A stretch of DNA of 25,509 nt from an uncultured Oscillospiraceae bacterium (GTDB lineage Bacteria > Bacillota > Clostridia > Oscillospirales > Oscillospiraceae): assembly GCA_900764755.1 (NCBI GenBank), contig CAAFPE010000097.1, positions 1 to 25,509 on the forward strand, given 5' to 3'. Shown here piece by piece: positions 15,207 through 22,900 of this stretch. The notes under the pieces are model-generated. The model worked only from the letters and a program-made list of their open reading frames with translations. It was not told the DNA's origin and ran no database searches. Made by a program: the position numbers and the translations under genes. Within the stretch, counting starts at the first letter, position 1; every line of letters begins with the position of its first letter.

Positions 15207-16269
15207 ATATTCTGAATGCAAAGGTCTGCTCCATCCCCTGAACAAAGCGGTCCAGCCGTGACTCGATCCCCGGCGCAGCCAGGGCTTCGCCGGGGGCGTT
15301 GGCCGTCTCCATCAGGGCGAAGCAGGGAGGCAGATAGAAGGATTTGTTCATATTCAGGGCAGAGATCAGCTGCCGGGCCACGGTATCGCTGCCGGAGTAA
15401 CCCGACACCACCAGGGCAAACACGGCCTTCTCATAAAACCGGGTCTGTCGGAACAGGGCGGTGAGCCGGTTGATAAAGGCACTGAGGTTGGCGGAGAGGG
15501 CGTCGTTGTAGTTGGGACACATCAGGATCAGCGCGTCCGCCCGCCGGACAGCGGGATAGACCGCCTCCTGCATCACTCCGCCATAGAAGCAGCCCCCCCG
15601 CTCACCGAAGTGGAGGCACATGGTATAGGGACAGCCGGAGCAGTCGGACAGGGTGCCGTTGCGCAGTCCCACCTCCTCCACCTCCCACCGGGGGGAGAGG
15701 CGGGACTGCACCTGGGCCCAGAGGGCCATGGTGTTGGAGGTGTGGTGGCTGGAGGCGTGGAGGGCCAGCAGGCGGGGCCGCTCCCGGCCCGGGAAGGTGA
15801 AGGTTCGCAGGCGCTCCGCCAGTTCCCGCACCGCCTCCTGATAGGCCCCCATCAGATCTGTGGAGAGATTTTTGGCCTGGATGCGGAAATTAGACAGGGA
15901 GCCGGTGGCCTCCACCAGGGGCCGGCCCACTAGGGCACACCCTGCGCTGTTCATAGCCAGGGCCAGCTCGGCGGCGGTGGACTTGGTGTACAGCTCCCCG
16001 GGGCCGTCCACGATGAGGCCCCCGGTACACCCCTCCAGCAGCCCGGGCTCCAGCCGCAGCCGGGCCAGCATTCGCTGGTACTCCGGATTCTGCCCCGCCC
16101 CGTCCAAAGCCAAGGCAAACAGGACTCGGTCTCCCGGCCTCAGGTCCAGCTCCTCCGCCCGGCGGAGCACCTGGACCTCCTGGCAGGCCAGCGCACAGTT
16201 CAGGACCTGATCCAGGCGGCTCTGCCGCTCCCGGTCCGCCAGAGGCGGCGCGCATACGTTCAACACCAT
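15205..16269 (-). CDS. Flavodoxin / NADPH-dependent FMN reductase-like protein with a cysteine cluster
   Basis: 354 residues. The C-terminal ~190 residues are a flavodoxin-like fold: LLALHASSHHTSNTMALWAQVQSRL (168-191) matches the FMN-phosphate loop, and ADALILMCPNYNDALSANLSAFINRL (244-269) the second FMN loop. Between them Cys210, 213, 218 and 227 (CSGCPYTMC...C) resemble the cysteine cluster of iron-sulfur flavoproteins, with wider spacing. The N-terminal ~155 residues are an extra alpha/beta region I cannot name (GCTGGLIVDGPGELYTKSTAAELALAMNS). ATG 16269 is supported by AAGGAAGG 7 nt upstream; the frame is open further but lacks protein-like sequence. It is the last gene of the operon headed by the giant protein, 34 nt after the small membrane protein. 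Likely a redox enzyme; the partner is unknown. Confidence 0.82.
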   Translation of the reverse strand: MVLNVCAPPLADRERQSRLDQVLNCALACQEVQVLRRAEELDLRPGDRVLFALALDGAGQNPEYQRMLARLRLEPGLLEGCTGGLIVDGPGELYTKSTAAELALAMNSAGCALVGRPLVEATGSLSNFRIQAKNLSTDLMGAYQEAVRELAERLRTFTFPGRERPRLLALHASSHHTSNTMALWAQVQSRLSPRWEVEEVGLRNGTLSDCSGCPYTMCLHFGERGGCFYGGVMQEAVYPAVRRADALILMCPNYNDALSANLSAFINRLTALFRQTRFYEKAVFALVVSGYSGSDTVARQLISALNMNKSFYLPPCFALMETANAPGEALAAPGIESRLDRFVQGMEQTFAFRI

Positions 16270-16277
16270 GGGATCAC

Positions 16278-16313
16278 CTTCCTTATGAATTAGGAATGAG
16301 GAGTTAGGAATTG
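16278..16313 (-). repeat. Short TTAGGAAT direct repeat
   Basis: On the plus strand TTAGGAAT occurs at 16292 and again about 14 nt later, separated by GAGGAG, within the gap between two operon genes. It looks like a piece of a low-complexity GAATTAGGAATGAGG-type repeat. Confidence 0.4.
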
Positions 16314-16552
16314 TCCATGCCGCGCTGCCGGTCCTGGAATTTGACCCAGAGCCAGGCCGACAGCTCCACCGCTCCCCAGGCCGCCAGGGCGGCCAGAAGG
16401 GCAGAGATCCAGACCACCATTGGCTCGGGGGCCGCCCCCGACATTGCAAAGCCGGGCTCCGGACCGCAGGGACGGAACCCCCGCCACAGCTGGAACAAGA
16501 AGGCCAGGGCGGGGACCGCAAAGCGCAGTATCTTCCTCAGAGTTCGTTTCAT
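16304..16552 (-). CDS. Small membrane protein of unknown function
   Basis: 82 residues. Basic N-terminus (MKRTLRKILR), a first hydrophobic stretch (about 9-22), then a Pro/Gly-rich loop and a second segment VVWISALLAALAAWGAVELSAWLWV (about 46-70), and a polar tail. No known motif. ATG 16552 is 8 nt behind GGAGG; an earlier TTG (16573) lacks an RBS. It sits 43 nt after the dehydrogenase-like gene and 34 nt before the flavoprotein gene, so it is probably the third gene of the operon and could anchor one of its soluble neighbours. That link is speculative. Confidence 0.7.
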   Translation of the reverse strand: MKRTLRKILRFAVPALAFLFQLWRGFRPCGPEPGFAMSGAAPEPMVVWISALLAALAAWGAVELSAWLWVKFQDRQRGMDNS

Positions 16553-16595
16553 CGGATACTCCTCCTGCTTCAATCGGATCGTTCGGGAGGCGCTG

Positions 16596-17834
16596 TTACA
16601 GGATCCCCTTCAGATGCTCCGCCGCCGTCCGGATATGGCCGAAGAGGGGATCGGGGATCTGGGGCAGCAGCTCCGTCTCGATCCCGGCAGGGGTGCAGCG
16701 GTTCTTCACCCCCATATACACACCGTCCAGAAACACGGAGCCGCAGTGCCACTCCCCCCGGAGGGTGAGCAGAAGAGACAGGGCCCCAGAGGACAGGGCG
16801 GGGGCCACATAGGGCTTGAAGCCGATCTCCCGCATCTTCAGGTTGGCGGTGACGGTGAGGTGAGTCAGTTCCTGGGATAACGCCTCATCATAGTGGTCCA
16901 CGGAATTGGCGATGGTCAGACCGGTGCCGTGGGGACCGAAGGAGCGGCCCTCGGTGAGGAAGGAGGCAAACCGGCCGTCCCGCTTGGCAAAGTAGGCCGC
17001 CCGGGCATTCATCACCCCCAGGCCGAAGCCCTGGACCTGCTCGGGCCGCAGGCCCCTGCCATCCCACACGCCGTTTTCATCCCGGTTGCTCTCCAGATAG
17101 GCGGTCTTGGCCAGGGGATCCACCGGGTCGGACACAGCGCACCACAGTCCATGGAAGCCCTGCTCTCTGGCCATGCGGGCATACTGCCTGACGATCTTGG
17201 CGTTGTTCTCAAACTGATACATCCGCACGTCCTTCACCTGGGAGCCCACCGGCGGGATCCCGCGGGAGGCTACGAACACGAACACATCACAGTGAAACAG
17301 CTCCTCCGGACGGACCACATGGACCTCCGGGAAGGCGTCGTACTCCCAGGGCAGGCTGATCTGTCCCATCTCAAACTCCCACCGGGTGGTGATCTGGTCA
17401 CTGAGGTCGCAGATCCCAATGGAGTCGATCACATCCCCGCCCAGCAGCTTCAGCCCGGTGAGGAGGGTGGAGCCCACGTCCCCGATGGCCAGAATGTTGA
17501 CCCGCTTCTTCCCCCCGCCGGGGACCTGGGACAGGACGGCTTCCCAGCAGGGGCGTCCGATGTTCACCGCGGTGAGCCGCCCCGCCGCTAGGGCGGCAGA
17601 CAGAGTGGCATCCAGGGGAAATTCCGGCAGGCGGGAGGCGTCCAGCACCTCCAGCCCGTGAGGGGCCTCCAGCTGGCCCGGATGGGTGACCTTAAAGGAG
17701 CCCCGGCCCAGCACCGGGTCCCCCTCCACCAGATAGAATATCGGTGCGCCGGGGACGGGCTCAGCTTTGGGATAGGGCAGATCCCCCCGGTCCGAGGCCA
17801 GGATCTTCCCATCCTTTTCGTAATAATAAAACAT
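16596..17834 (-). CDS. Divergent lactate/malate dehydrogenase family protein
   Basis: 412 residues, about 100 longer than ordinary LDH/MDH. Residues 1-~110 (MFYYYEKDGKILASDRGDLPYPKAEP...) are an extra N-terminal part. Then VNILAIGDVGSTLLTGLKLLGGDVIDSIGICDLSD is a Rossmann NAD motif, VFVFVASRGIPP and WCAVSDPVDPLAKTAYL match the LDH strand-turn blocks (VSNPVD becomes VSDPVD), and FGPHGTGLTIANS places a His like the catalytic GEHGD loop. The usual substrate-binding Arg positions could not be fixed by eye. I start at ATG 17834 because GAGGTG lies 7 nt upstream; the frame is open to 17885 with weaker options. It follows the giant gene by 57 nt, so they are probably cotranscribed. Likely a 2-hydroxyacid-type oxidoreductase with unknown substrate. 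Confidence 0.75.
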   Translation of the reverse strand: MFYYYEKDGKILASDRGDLPYPKAEPVPGAPIFYLVEGDPVLGRGSFKVTHPGQLEAPHGLEVLDASRLPEFPLDATLSAALAAGRLTAVNIGRPCWEAVLSQVPGGGKKRVNILAIGDVGSTLLTGLKLLGGDVIDSIGICDLSDQITTRWEFEMGQISLPWEYDAFPEVHVVRPEELFHCDVFVFVASRGIPPVGSQVKDVRMYQFENNAKIVRQYARMAREQGFHGLWCAVSDPVDPLAKTAYLESNRDENGVWDGRGLRPEQVQGFGLGVMNARAAYFAKRDGRFASFLTEGRSFGPHGTGLTIANSVDHYDEALSQELTHLTVTANLKMREIGFKPYVAPALSSGALSLLLTLRGEWHCGSVFLDGVYMGVKNRCTPAGIETELLPQIPDPLFGHIRTAAEHLKGIL

Positions 17835-17891
17835 GATATAACACCTCATTATCTTTCCCCGCCGAATTTCTTCAGACAGGTACATAGAAAC

Positions 17892-20800
17892 TCAGGAGTG
17901 GGTCCGCATCAGCTGCTCCAGGTCGTTCTCCAGATAGACCGTGGCCGCCAGTGTGGGATCGTAGTTCAGGCAGGTGCCCTTGTCCGGACATAGGGGAAGG
18001 ATGATGGCCTCCGGCAGGCGGCTGAGTGTCAGGTTCCGCCCATACAGGGCCCGGTACTCCTGCTCCAGCACCGAGATCACGTCCCGTGCGGACTCCAGGC
18101 AGACCCGGGACAGCTGGAACACCGCCTCCTCGCTGCACTCCCCCCGGAAGGAGGGAGAGGCGTAGGGCAGGATGTGGTTGATACCAGGCAGCAGGCCGGG
18201 CACTGGGGAGGCAGTCCGGCGGATGGTGTTGCCCCCGATGAAGGGGTACAGGGTGGACTCCACAAACCACTCCCGCAGGCGGGGCAGGTAGTACACGCTG
18301 TCCACCGGCCGGCCCTGGGCGTCCATCAGATCCCGCCCATGGCCGGAGAGCAATCCCACCAGCACAATTCGGATGTCCACTCCCTCCTGCCGGAGGATGG
18401 GGTCCAGCGCCTGGATGCGGAAGCCGGGGTGCATCAGGTCATCCACCAGGATCACCGGCCTGTCGAAGGATTTAATGGTCCGGATCTGGCTCTGGATCGG
18501 GGGATAGTGTGGGAAAGGCTCCATAGAGCTCTGGGAGAGGTCAGGGGTATAGACCCGGTCCGTGTGGATGGTCTTGGTCACTGTGTTGGGGACGATCTTC
18601 CCCCGGAGCATCTTGCCGTACGGGACACACATATTCCGCCCCAGCTTTCTGGGCTCCGTGGGAACGGAGGGGACCTCATTATAAGCGGTGATTATCTCCA
18701 GCAGCCGCTGGTGGATCACACCGGCCGACAGGGTGAGGACCAGGAACCGGGGATAGAGCTGGGTGAGGGCTGTCTGGAGCCGGCGGTGGCCCCGCTGGAT
18801 GGCCGCCAGCACCCTGGGATTATGGCACAGCGGCTCTTGAACGGTGGTCTCCAGGTTCTGGATCAGCACCGTGGGGGCGCTCATATCCACCTCCCAGAGA
18901 GAGGGGTCTCCCTCCCGGCACAGAAAGCCCTGCCGGGTCAGCAGATCCTCCAGATCAGGCTCCGGCGGTGCACCGTAGGGCCGGTACAGGCCGTAGATAC
19001 AGTCGTCGCTGAGGGCGCGGGCCAGAACCTCGGTCATCAGCAGGTGCAGACAGTCCCGCAGGGGATCGCTGGAGTCCGCCGCCGCAGAGGTGATGAGCAG
19101 GGTGGTCCCTGCGGAGCGCAGGCGGATCCGGTCAGCCAGACCAGTGTCCCGCAGGGCACTGAACAGCTGTGTGGCCGACAGATAGCGGTAACTCACATAG
19201 CCCAGCAGCTCCCCGCCCTCGCTGCCCCGCAGGAGCAGGATGCGGTCCCGCCCGTGGAGGATTCCGGAGCGGACGGTCTCCCGGTCCGGCTGGCCAGCGG
19301 TCAGGTCGTCCACCAGCTGCTCCTCCGGCGCGTCCACCCACTGAAAGTTGAGGGTCCCCGCGTCCAGCAGCGGCTTCGTCTGGCTGTCCCGGAGGTACAG
19401 TCCATTTTGATAGATGAAATCCTGGATCACCGGGTCAATGAGGTTGGAGATGTCCCGGTTCAAGTCCACATTCTCCCGGATGCGGGTGGAACTGATGTCC
19501 TCCAGGTGGGGGGGCAGCTGAAGCTGGAGCACTCGGCCAGTGATTCCCAGCTGCTCCTTGGGCGGCAGAGGGGGCTCCCCCGCCCGGCGGAATATGATGT
19601 GATCCATGGAGTGGATGGACCAGGGCCGCGGCTCCGCCTGGTAGGAGGAGGCATGGGCCACAACATCGCTCCCCACCACCAGATAGACCTCCTGGTGGGG
19701 AAAGAGCTCCCGCAGGCGCTTTAAGTCAGCGGGATTGGCGATATTCACAGGGATGTCGTCGGGAAACAGGTGGACATGGAAGTCCCCCGCCACCGACAGG
19801 CTGACGATCTGCCGGCGGACCAGGTGGGGCTGGGCTTTCTTGGACCAGGAGAACTCGTCCACCGCCAGATAAACCTCGAAGCCCAGATCCCGAATGGCAT
19901 GGACGATCCCCTTATGGGACAGCGTGAAGGGGTCGAAGGTGCCGGGGAAGAAGGCCACCCGCCTGGGACAGGTGAAGGCAAAGGGGCCGTGGTCCATCCG
20001 CCACAGGGAGATGAATCGGTTGATGTGGGCCAAAGCGGCAGCCCGGTAGAAAAAGGTGAGCCCGTCGTCCTGCACTGGGGCCTCGTGGATCAGGAAGAGC
20101 AGCTTGCGGTAGCTCAGGGCAAACAGCCGGGCCTTCTCCTCCATAGGGAGCACCGGGCTTTCATACAGCAGCTTGCCTGTCACCAGCAGAGCCTCCTGGC
20201 GCACTGCTGGCCGGTAGTGGGCCAGCCCCTGAAGCAGCAGGCCCAGAAGCTCCTGACGGCGGCTCTCAAAGGCAGCGCTGGATTGGGAGAAGCGCTCCCG
20301 GTAGGCGGGGTAGTGCTGGAGCAGCACCCCAATGGTGTTCAGCGCGCCGGACACCGCCGAGTCGTTGGGGGAGCCCAGCAGATTTTTCAGCCACAGGACC
20401 TGCTCATCCAGTTCACTGGGATAGAGGTACAGGGCGGCCTGGCCCAGATACTGGGGGATATATTTGGAGATGGAGTACTGGCCCATCTCCAGCCCCTTGC
20501 CCAGCTCCACCACCACCTCGTTGCGCTGATCCCGGCGGAGCAGTGGCAGGACGCGCACCAGCGCGCCGCCGGCGTCGTGCCGGACCACCACCCGCTCCGA
20601 CACCTTGATGAGGTTGGAGAAGTGCGTGCAGATGTGGAGGATGTGCTCCACCAAACCGTGCTCCACCTGGTCCCGGAGCAGCTCCACGCCCACCGACTTC
20701 ACCATCCAGGGGGTGGCAGTCTTGAGGTTGTCCAAAAACACCTCGCTGGTGACGTCCTGATCGTACAGGATATGCCGGTGCTCACTTACGTCCTCCCCCG

Positions 20801-22691
20801 CCCTGGCCAGGATCCGGTACTGGAGGAAGGTGACCGGCAGACTGGTGGAGGGGATGGACCGGGCCAGTTCTGCGATGCGCCGCAGATGGGGGTGCTCCTG
20901 GCTGAGGGGGCGCTCCGCCGCACGGAGGAAGAGCAGGGCGGCAGTCTCCAAACGCAGTTCCCCGGAGCGGAGCCAATGGCCGGCAAATTCGATCAGCCTT
21001 TCCCGCTCCTCATCTCCATAGTATTTGGGTGGCAGATAGCGCACCGCGTCCAGCAGGGTGAAGGCGGTGTCCGGGTCCCGCTCCTCCGGGTCGCGGAAGT
21101 AGCGCAGCAGAGCACCGATGAACCGGGGCACATCGGCAGGCCGGGCGTGGGCCAGCATGGAGGCCACCACCAGCTTCAGGGTGTAGCTGATGTGGCTGCG
21201 CTGCTGCTGGGTGGTTTTATGGTCCGGGTAAATGATGCGGTCCAGGTACTGCTCCCAAAGGGTGAAGGGCACCTCCGCCGCTGGGTCGCTGGGCACATCA
21301 GCAGGCAGCTCCTTGCGGTAGACCAGGTGGAAGCGGGCGATGATCTGGCCGATGAGGGCGGCGGCCTGACGGCGGATGTCCCCCTCCCGGTGGACCAGCA
21401 GCTCATACAGGAAGGAGAGGGCCTGGGTTTTTTGCCGCACCGATAGATAGGTGAAGTACTCCTGGAACACGTCGAGATAAGCCCGCAGCTGCTTCCAGTC
21501 CTTGGTGGAGCGGGCGGCCTCGATGATATTGCCGAACTTGCGCTCGTTGGACAGCATATGCATCAGTCGGATGCTGTGGTCCACGGACAGCAGGGTCAGT
21601 CCCTCCACTGTCTCATCCGGACCCATCAGGGCGGGGTCCTTGTCCGGAGCCGGGGGCGCGGGATGGCCGCTCAGGTCCACATCCACCCCCAGGGAGCGCA
21701 TATAGTCCTCAAAGTCGTGGAGTTTGCCATAGACGAACTCGTACCTGCGGCGCTTGATGCTGTCCACATTGTCCAGCTTGGACAGGATGACCTGGAAGGA
21801 CTGATCCAGGGGATAGAGCACAGTGGTCTCGTTCCCGTCGGCATCCCGGTCCTGCTTGGAACGGAAATCCGCGTAAATCAGGCATAGTGACTCCACCGAC
21901 AGGGACTCCAGTTCCAGGTCCCAGGTAGAGTGGTTGGCCGCAATGTGGCTGATCCGCTCCATCCCCCGCTCCAGCAGCCATTGATCGGTGTAGTAGTAAT
22001 GGAGATAAGGCACCCGTTCCCCGGGCCGGCAGCCAAACTTCCCGATGTCGTGGGCCGCCGCTGCTCCGGAGATCAGGGCCAGGTCCACATCCACCCCCGC
22101 CTCCTGGAGCCCCCGGGCCGCCGTCATGGCGATATAGTGGACCCCGGCGATGTGGCCCAGGGTGCGGAAGGGGGTGACCTCCTGCCCCAGACGCATCAGT
22201 TCATAGATGTACTCCCGACGGAAGCAGGTCAAAAACCTCTCATACTCCCGGGCGCTGTCACAGGCGGAGTACTCCTCCGGCGTCAGAAAGCGGAAGTCCG
22301 CCAGGGGATCGAAGGGCAGTGTCCTGCGCTCTTGGTCCAGCAGCACCTGGAGGACCGTAAGATAAAAGCGGGCTCCATCGGCATACTCCTCCCTGTCCGG
22401 GGCAAAGCCCCCCTCCGGGTAGAGAATACAGCGGATATAGCGGTAACAGAAGGACAGCCAGCCGTCCTCCGGCACCGGGGACAGCTTGGGCAGGATGGGG
22501 GAGCACAGCTCCAGCACCTCGCCGCACTCCAGCCGCCGCCGGATGGGCAGCAGCTGAGCCAGTTCCTCCGCCCAGCCCGGGGCGTGCAGCAGGTCCAGCG
22601 CCGCCCGGCGGTCTGGGGCAAAGGGCAGCGCCTGCTCCGCCAGGGCCTCCGCCACCTGGGCCGTGATGGTTTGGATCTGTTCCTCATACAT
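17892..22691 (-). CDS. Giant multidomain protein: HD hydrolase + helical repeats + NadD-like nucleotidylyltransferase + GNAT-like + PRTase-like
   Basis: About 1,599 residues in one frame. (1) Residues ~173-330: HD phosphohydrolase with His180/His185, AAAHDIGKFG (His214-Asp215), HIAANH (His249, His254) and KLDNVD (Asp307). (2) ~370-905: long helical region like HEAT/TPR-type repeats, no catalytic motif seen. (3) ~909-1100: NadD-like nucleotidylyltransferase, FFPGTFDPFTLSHKG with the T-x-x-H pair at 923-926, VVGSDVV, and ISSTRIR (1066-1072). (4) ~1113-1280: GNAT-like region (ELLGYVSYRYL ... LTRQGFLCREGD), weaker. (5) ~1350-1490: phosphoribosyltransferase-like with VILVDDLMHPG (1413-1423). ATG 22691 is supported by AAAGGCGGGG ~6 nt upstream; the frame upstream looks non-coding. 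It heads a probable operon with a dehydrogenase-like protein. The domain set echoes NadD/YqeK (nucleotidylyltransferase plus HD) and suggests nucleotide or NAD-type cofactor chemistry; the reaction is unknown. Confidence 0.88.
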   Translation of the reverse strand: MYEEQIQTITAQVAEALAEQALPFAPDRRAALDLLHAPGWAEELAQLLPIRRRLECGEVLELCSPILPKLSPVPEDGWLSFCYRYIRCILYPEGGFAPDREEYADGARFYLTVLQVLLDQERRTLPFDPLADFRFLTPEEYSACDSAREYERFLTCFRREYIYELMRLGQEVTPFRTLGHIAGVHYIAMTAARGLQEAGVDVDLALISGAAAAHDIGKFGCRPGERVPYLHYYYTDQWLLERGMERISHIAANHSTWDLELESLSVESLCLIYADFRSKQDRDADGNETTVLYPLDQSFQVILSKLDNVDSIKRRRYEFVYGKLHDFEDYMRSLGVDVDLSGHPAPPAPDKDPALMGPDETVEGLTLLSVDHSIRLMHMLSNERKFGNIIEAARSTKDWKQLRAYLDVFQEYFTYLSVRQKTQALSFLYELLVHREGDIRRQAAALIGQIIARFHLVYRKELPADVPSDPAAEVPFTLWEQYLDRIIYPDHKTTQQQRSHISYTLKLVVASMLAHARPADVPRFIGALLRYFRDPEERDPDTAFTLLDAVRYLPPKYYGDEERERLIEFAGHWLRSGELRLETAALLFLRAAERPLSQEHPHLRRIAELARSIPSTSLPVTFLQYRILARAGEDVSEHRHILYDQDVTSEVFLDNLKTATPWMVKSVGVELLRDQVEHGLVEHILHICTHFSNLIKVSERVVVRHDAGGALVRVLPLLRRDQRNEVVVELGKGLEMGQYSISKYIPQYLGQAALYLYPSELDEQVLWLKNLLGSPNDSAVSGALNTIGVLLQHYPAYRERFSQSSAAFESRRQELLGLLLQGLAHYRPAVRQEALLVTGKLLYESPVLPMEEKARLFALSYRKLLFLIHEAPVQDDGLTFFYRAAALAHINRFISLWRMDHGPFAFTCPRRVAFFPGTFDPFTLSHKGIVHAIRDLGFEVYLAVDEFSWSKKAQPHLVRRQIVSLSVAGDFHVHLFPDDIPVNIANPADLKRLRELFPHQEVYLVVGSDVVAHASSYQAEPRPWSIHSMDHIIFRRAGEPPLPPKEQLGITGRVLQLQLPPHLEDISSTRIRENVDLNRDISNLIDPVIQDFIYQNGLYLRDSQTKPLLDAGTLNFQWVDAPEEQLVDDLTAGQPDRETVRSGILHGRDRILLLRGSEGGELLGYVSYRYLSATQLFSALRDTGLADRIRLRSAGTTLLITSAAADSSDPLRDCLHLLMTEVLARALSDDCIYGLYRPYGAPPEPDLEDLLTRQGFLCREGDPSLWEVDMSAPTVLIQNLETTVQEPLCHNPRVLAAIQRGHRRLQTALTQLYPRFLVLTLSAGVIHQRLLEIITAYNEVPSVPTEPRKLGRNMCVPYGKMLRGKIVPNTVTKTIHTDRVYTPDLSQSSMEPFPHYPPIQSQIRTIKSFDRPVILVDDLMHPGFRIQALDPILRQEGVDIRIVLVGLLSGHGRDLMDAQGRPVDSVYYLPRLREWFVESTLYPFIGGNTIRRTASPVPGLLPGINHILPYASPSFRGECSEEAVFQLSRVCLESARDVISVLEQEYRALYGRNLTLSRLPEAIILPLCPDKGTCLNYDPTLAATVYLENDLEQLMRTHS

Positions 22692-22728
22692 GGGACACCC
22701 CGCCTTTCCCAGCAAGATTTCTGGGTCA

Positions 22729-22757
22729 AGTCTAGCACAAAATTCCCGGGATGAAAA
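22729..22757 (-). promoter_or_regulatory. Candidate promoter of the giant-protein operon
   Basis: On the minus strand TTTTCA (22752-22757), 17 nt, TAGACT (22729-22734), preceded by TGC (extended -10). It lies about 40 nt before the ATG, back to back with the LCP promoter. Confidence 0.45.
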
Positions 22758-22837
22758 GAAAAAACCACGCCACTTTTGGCAGTTTCGGGAAATTCGACTG
22801 GAAAACTTAATTTTTCCTGAAAAAGCCCCCGTTCCTC

Positions 22838-22866
22838 TTGCCGAATCCCAGTGAATCCGATATACT
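22838..22866 (+). promoter_or_regulatory. Promoter of the LCP-family gene
   Basis: TTGCCG (22838-22843), exactly 17 nt, TATACT (22861-22866). Transcription would begin near 22872, which excludes the TTG at 22838 and makes the GTG at 22868 unlikely as starts. Confidence 0.6.
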
Positions 22867-22900
22867 GGTGAAGCATGACCCACAGACAGGAGGGATCACC

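Noticed and set aside
18174..21446. Two long plus-strand frames (516 and 558 residues) antisense to the giant gene
   Set aside because: Same low-complexity, domain-free composition and no RBS; they mirror the minus-strand codon pattern.
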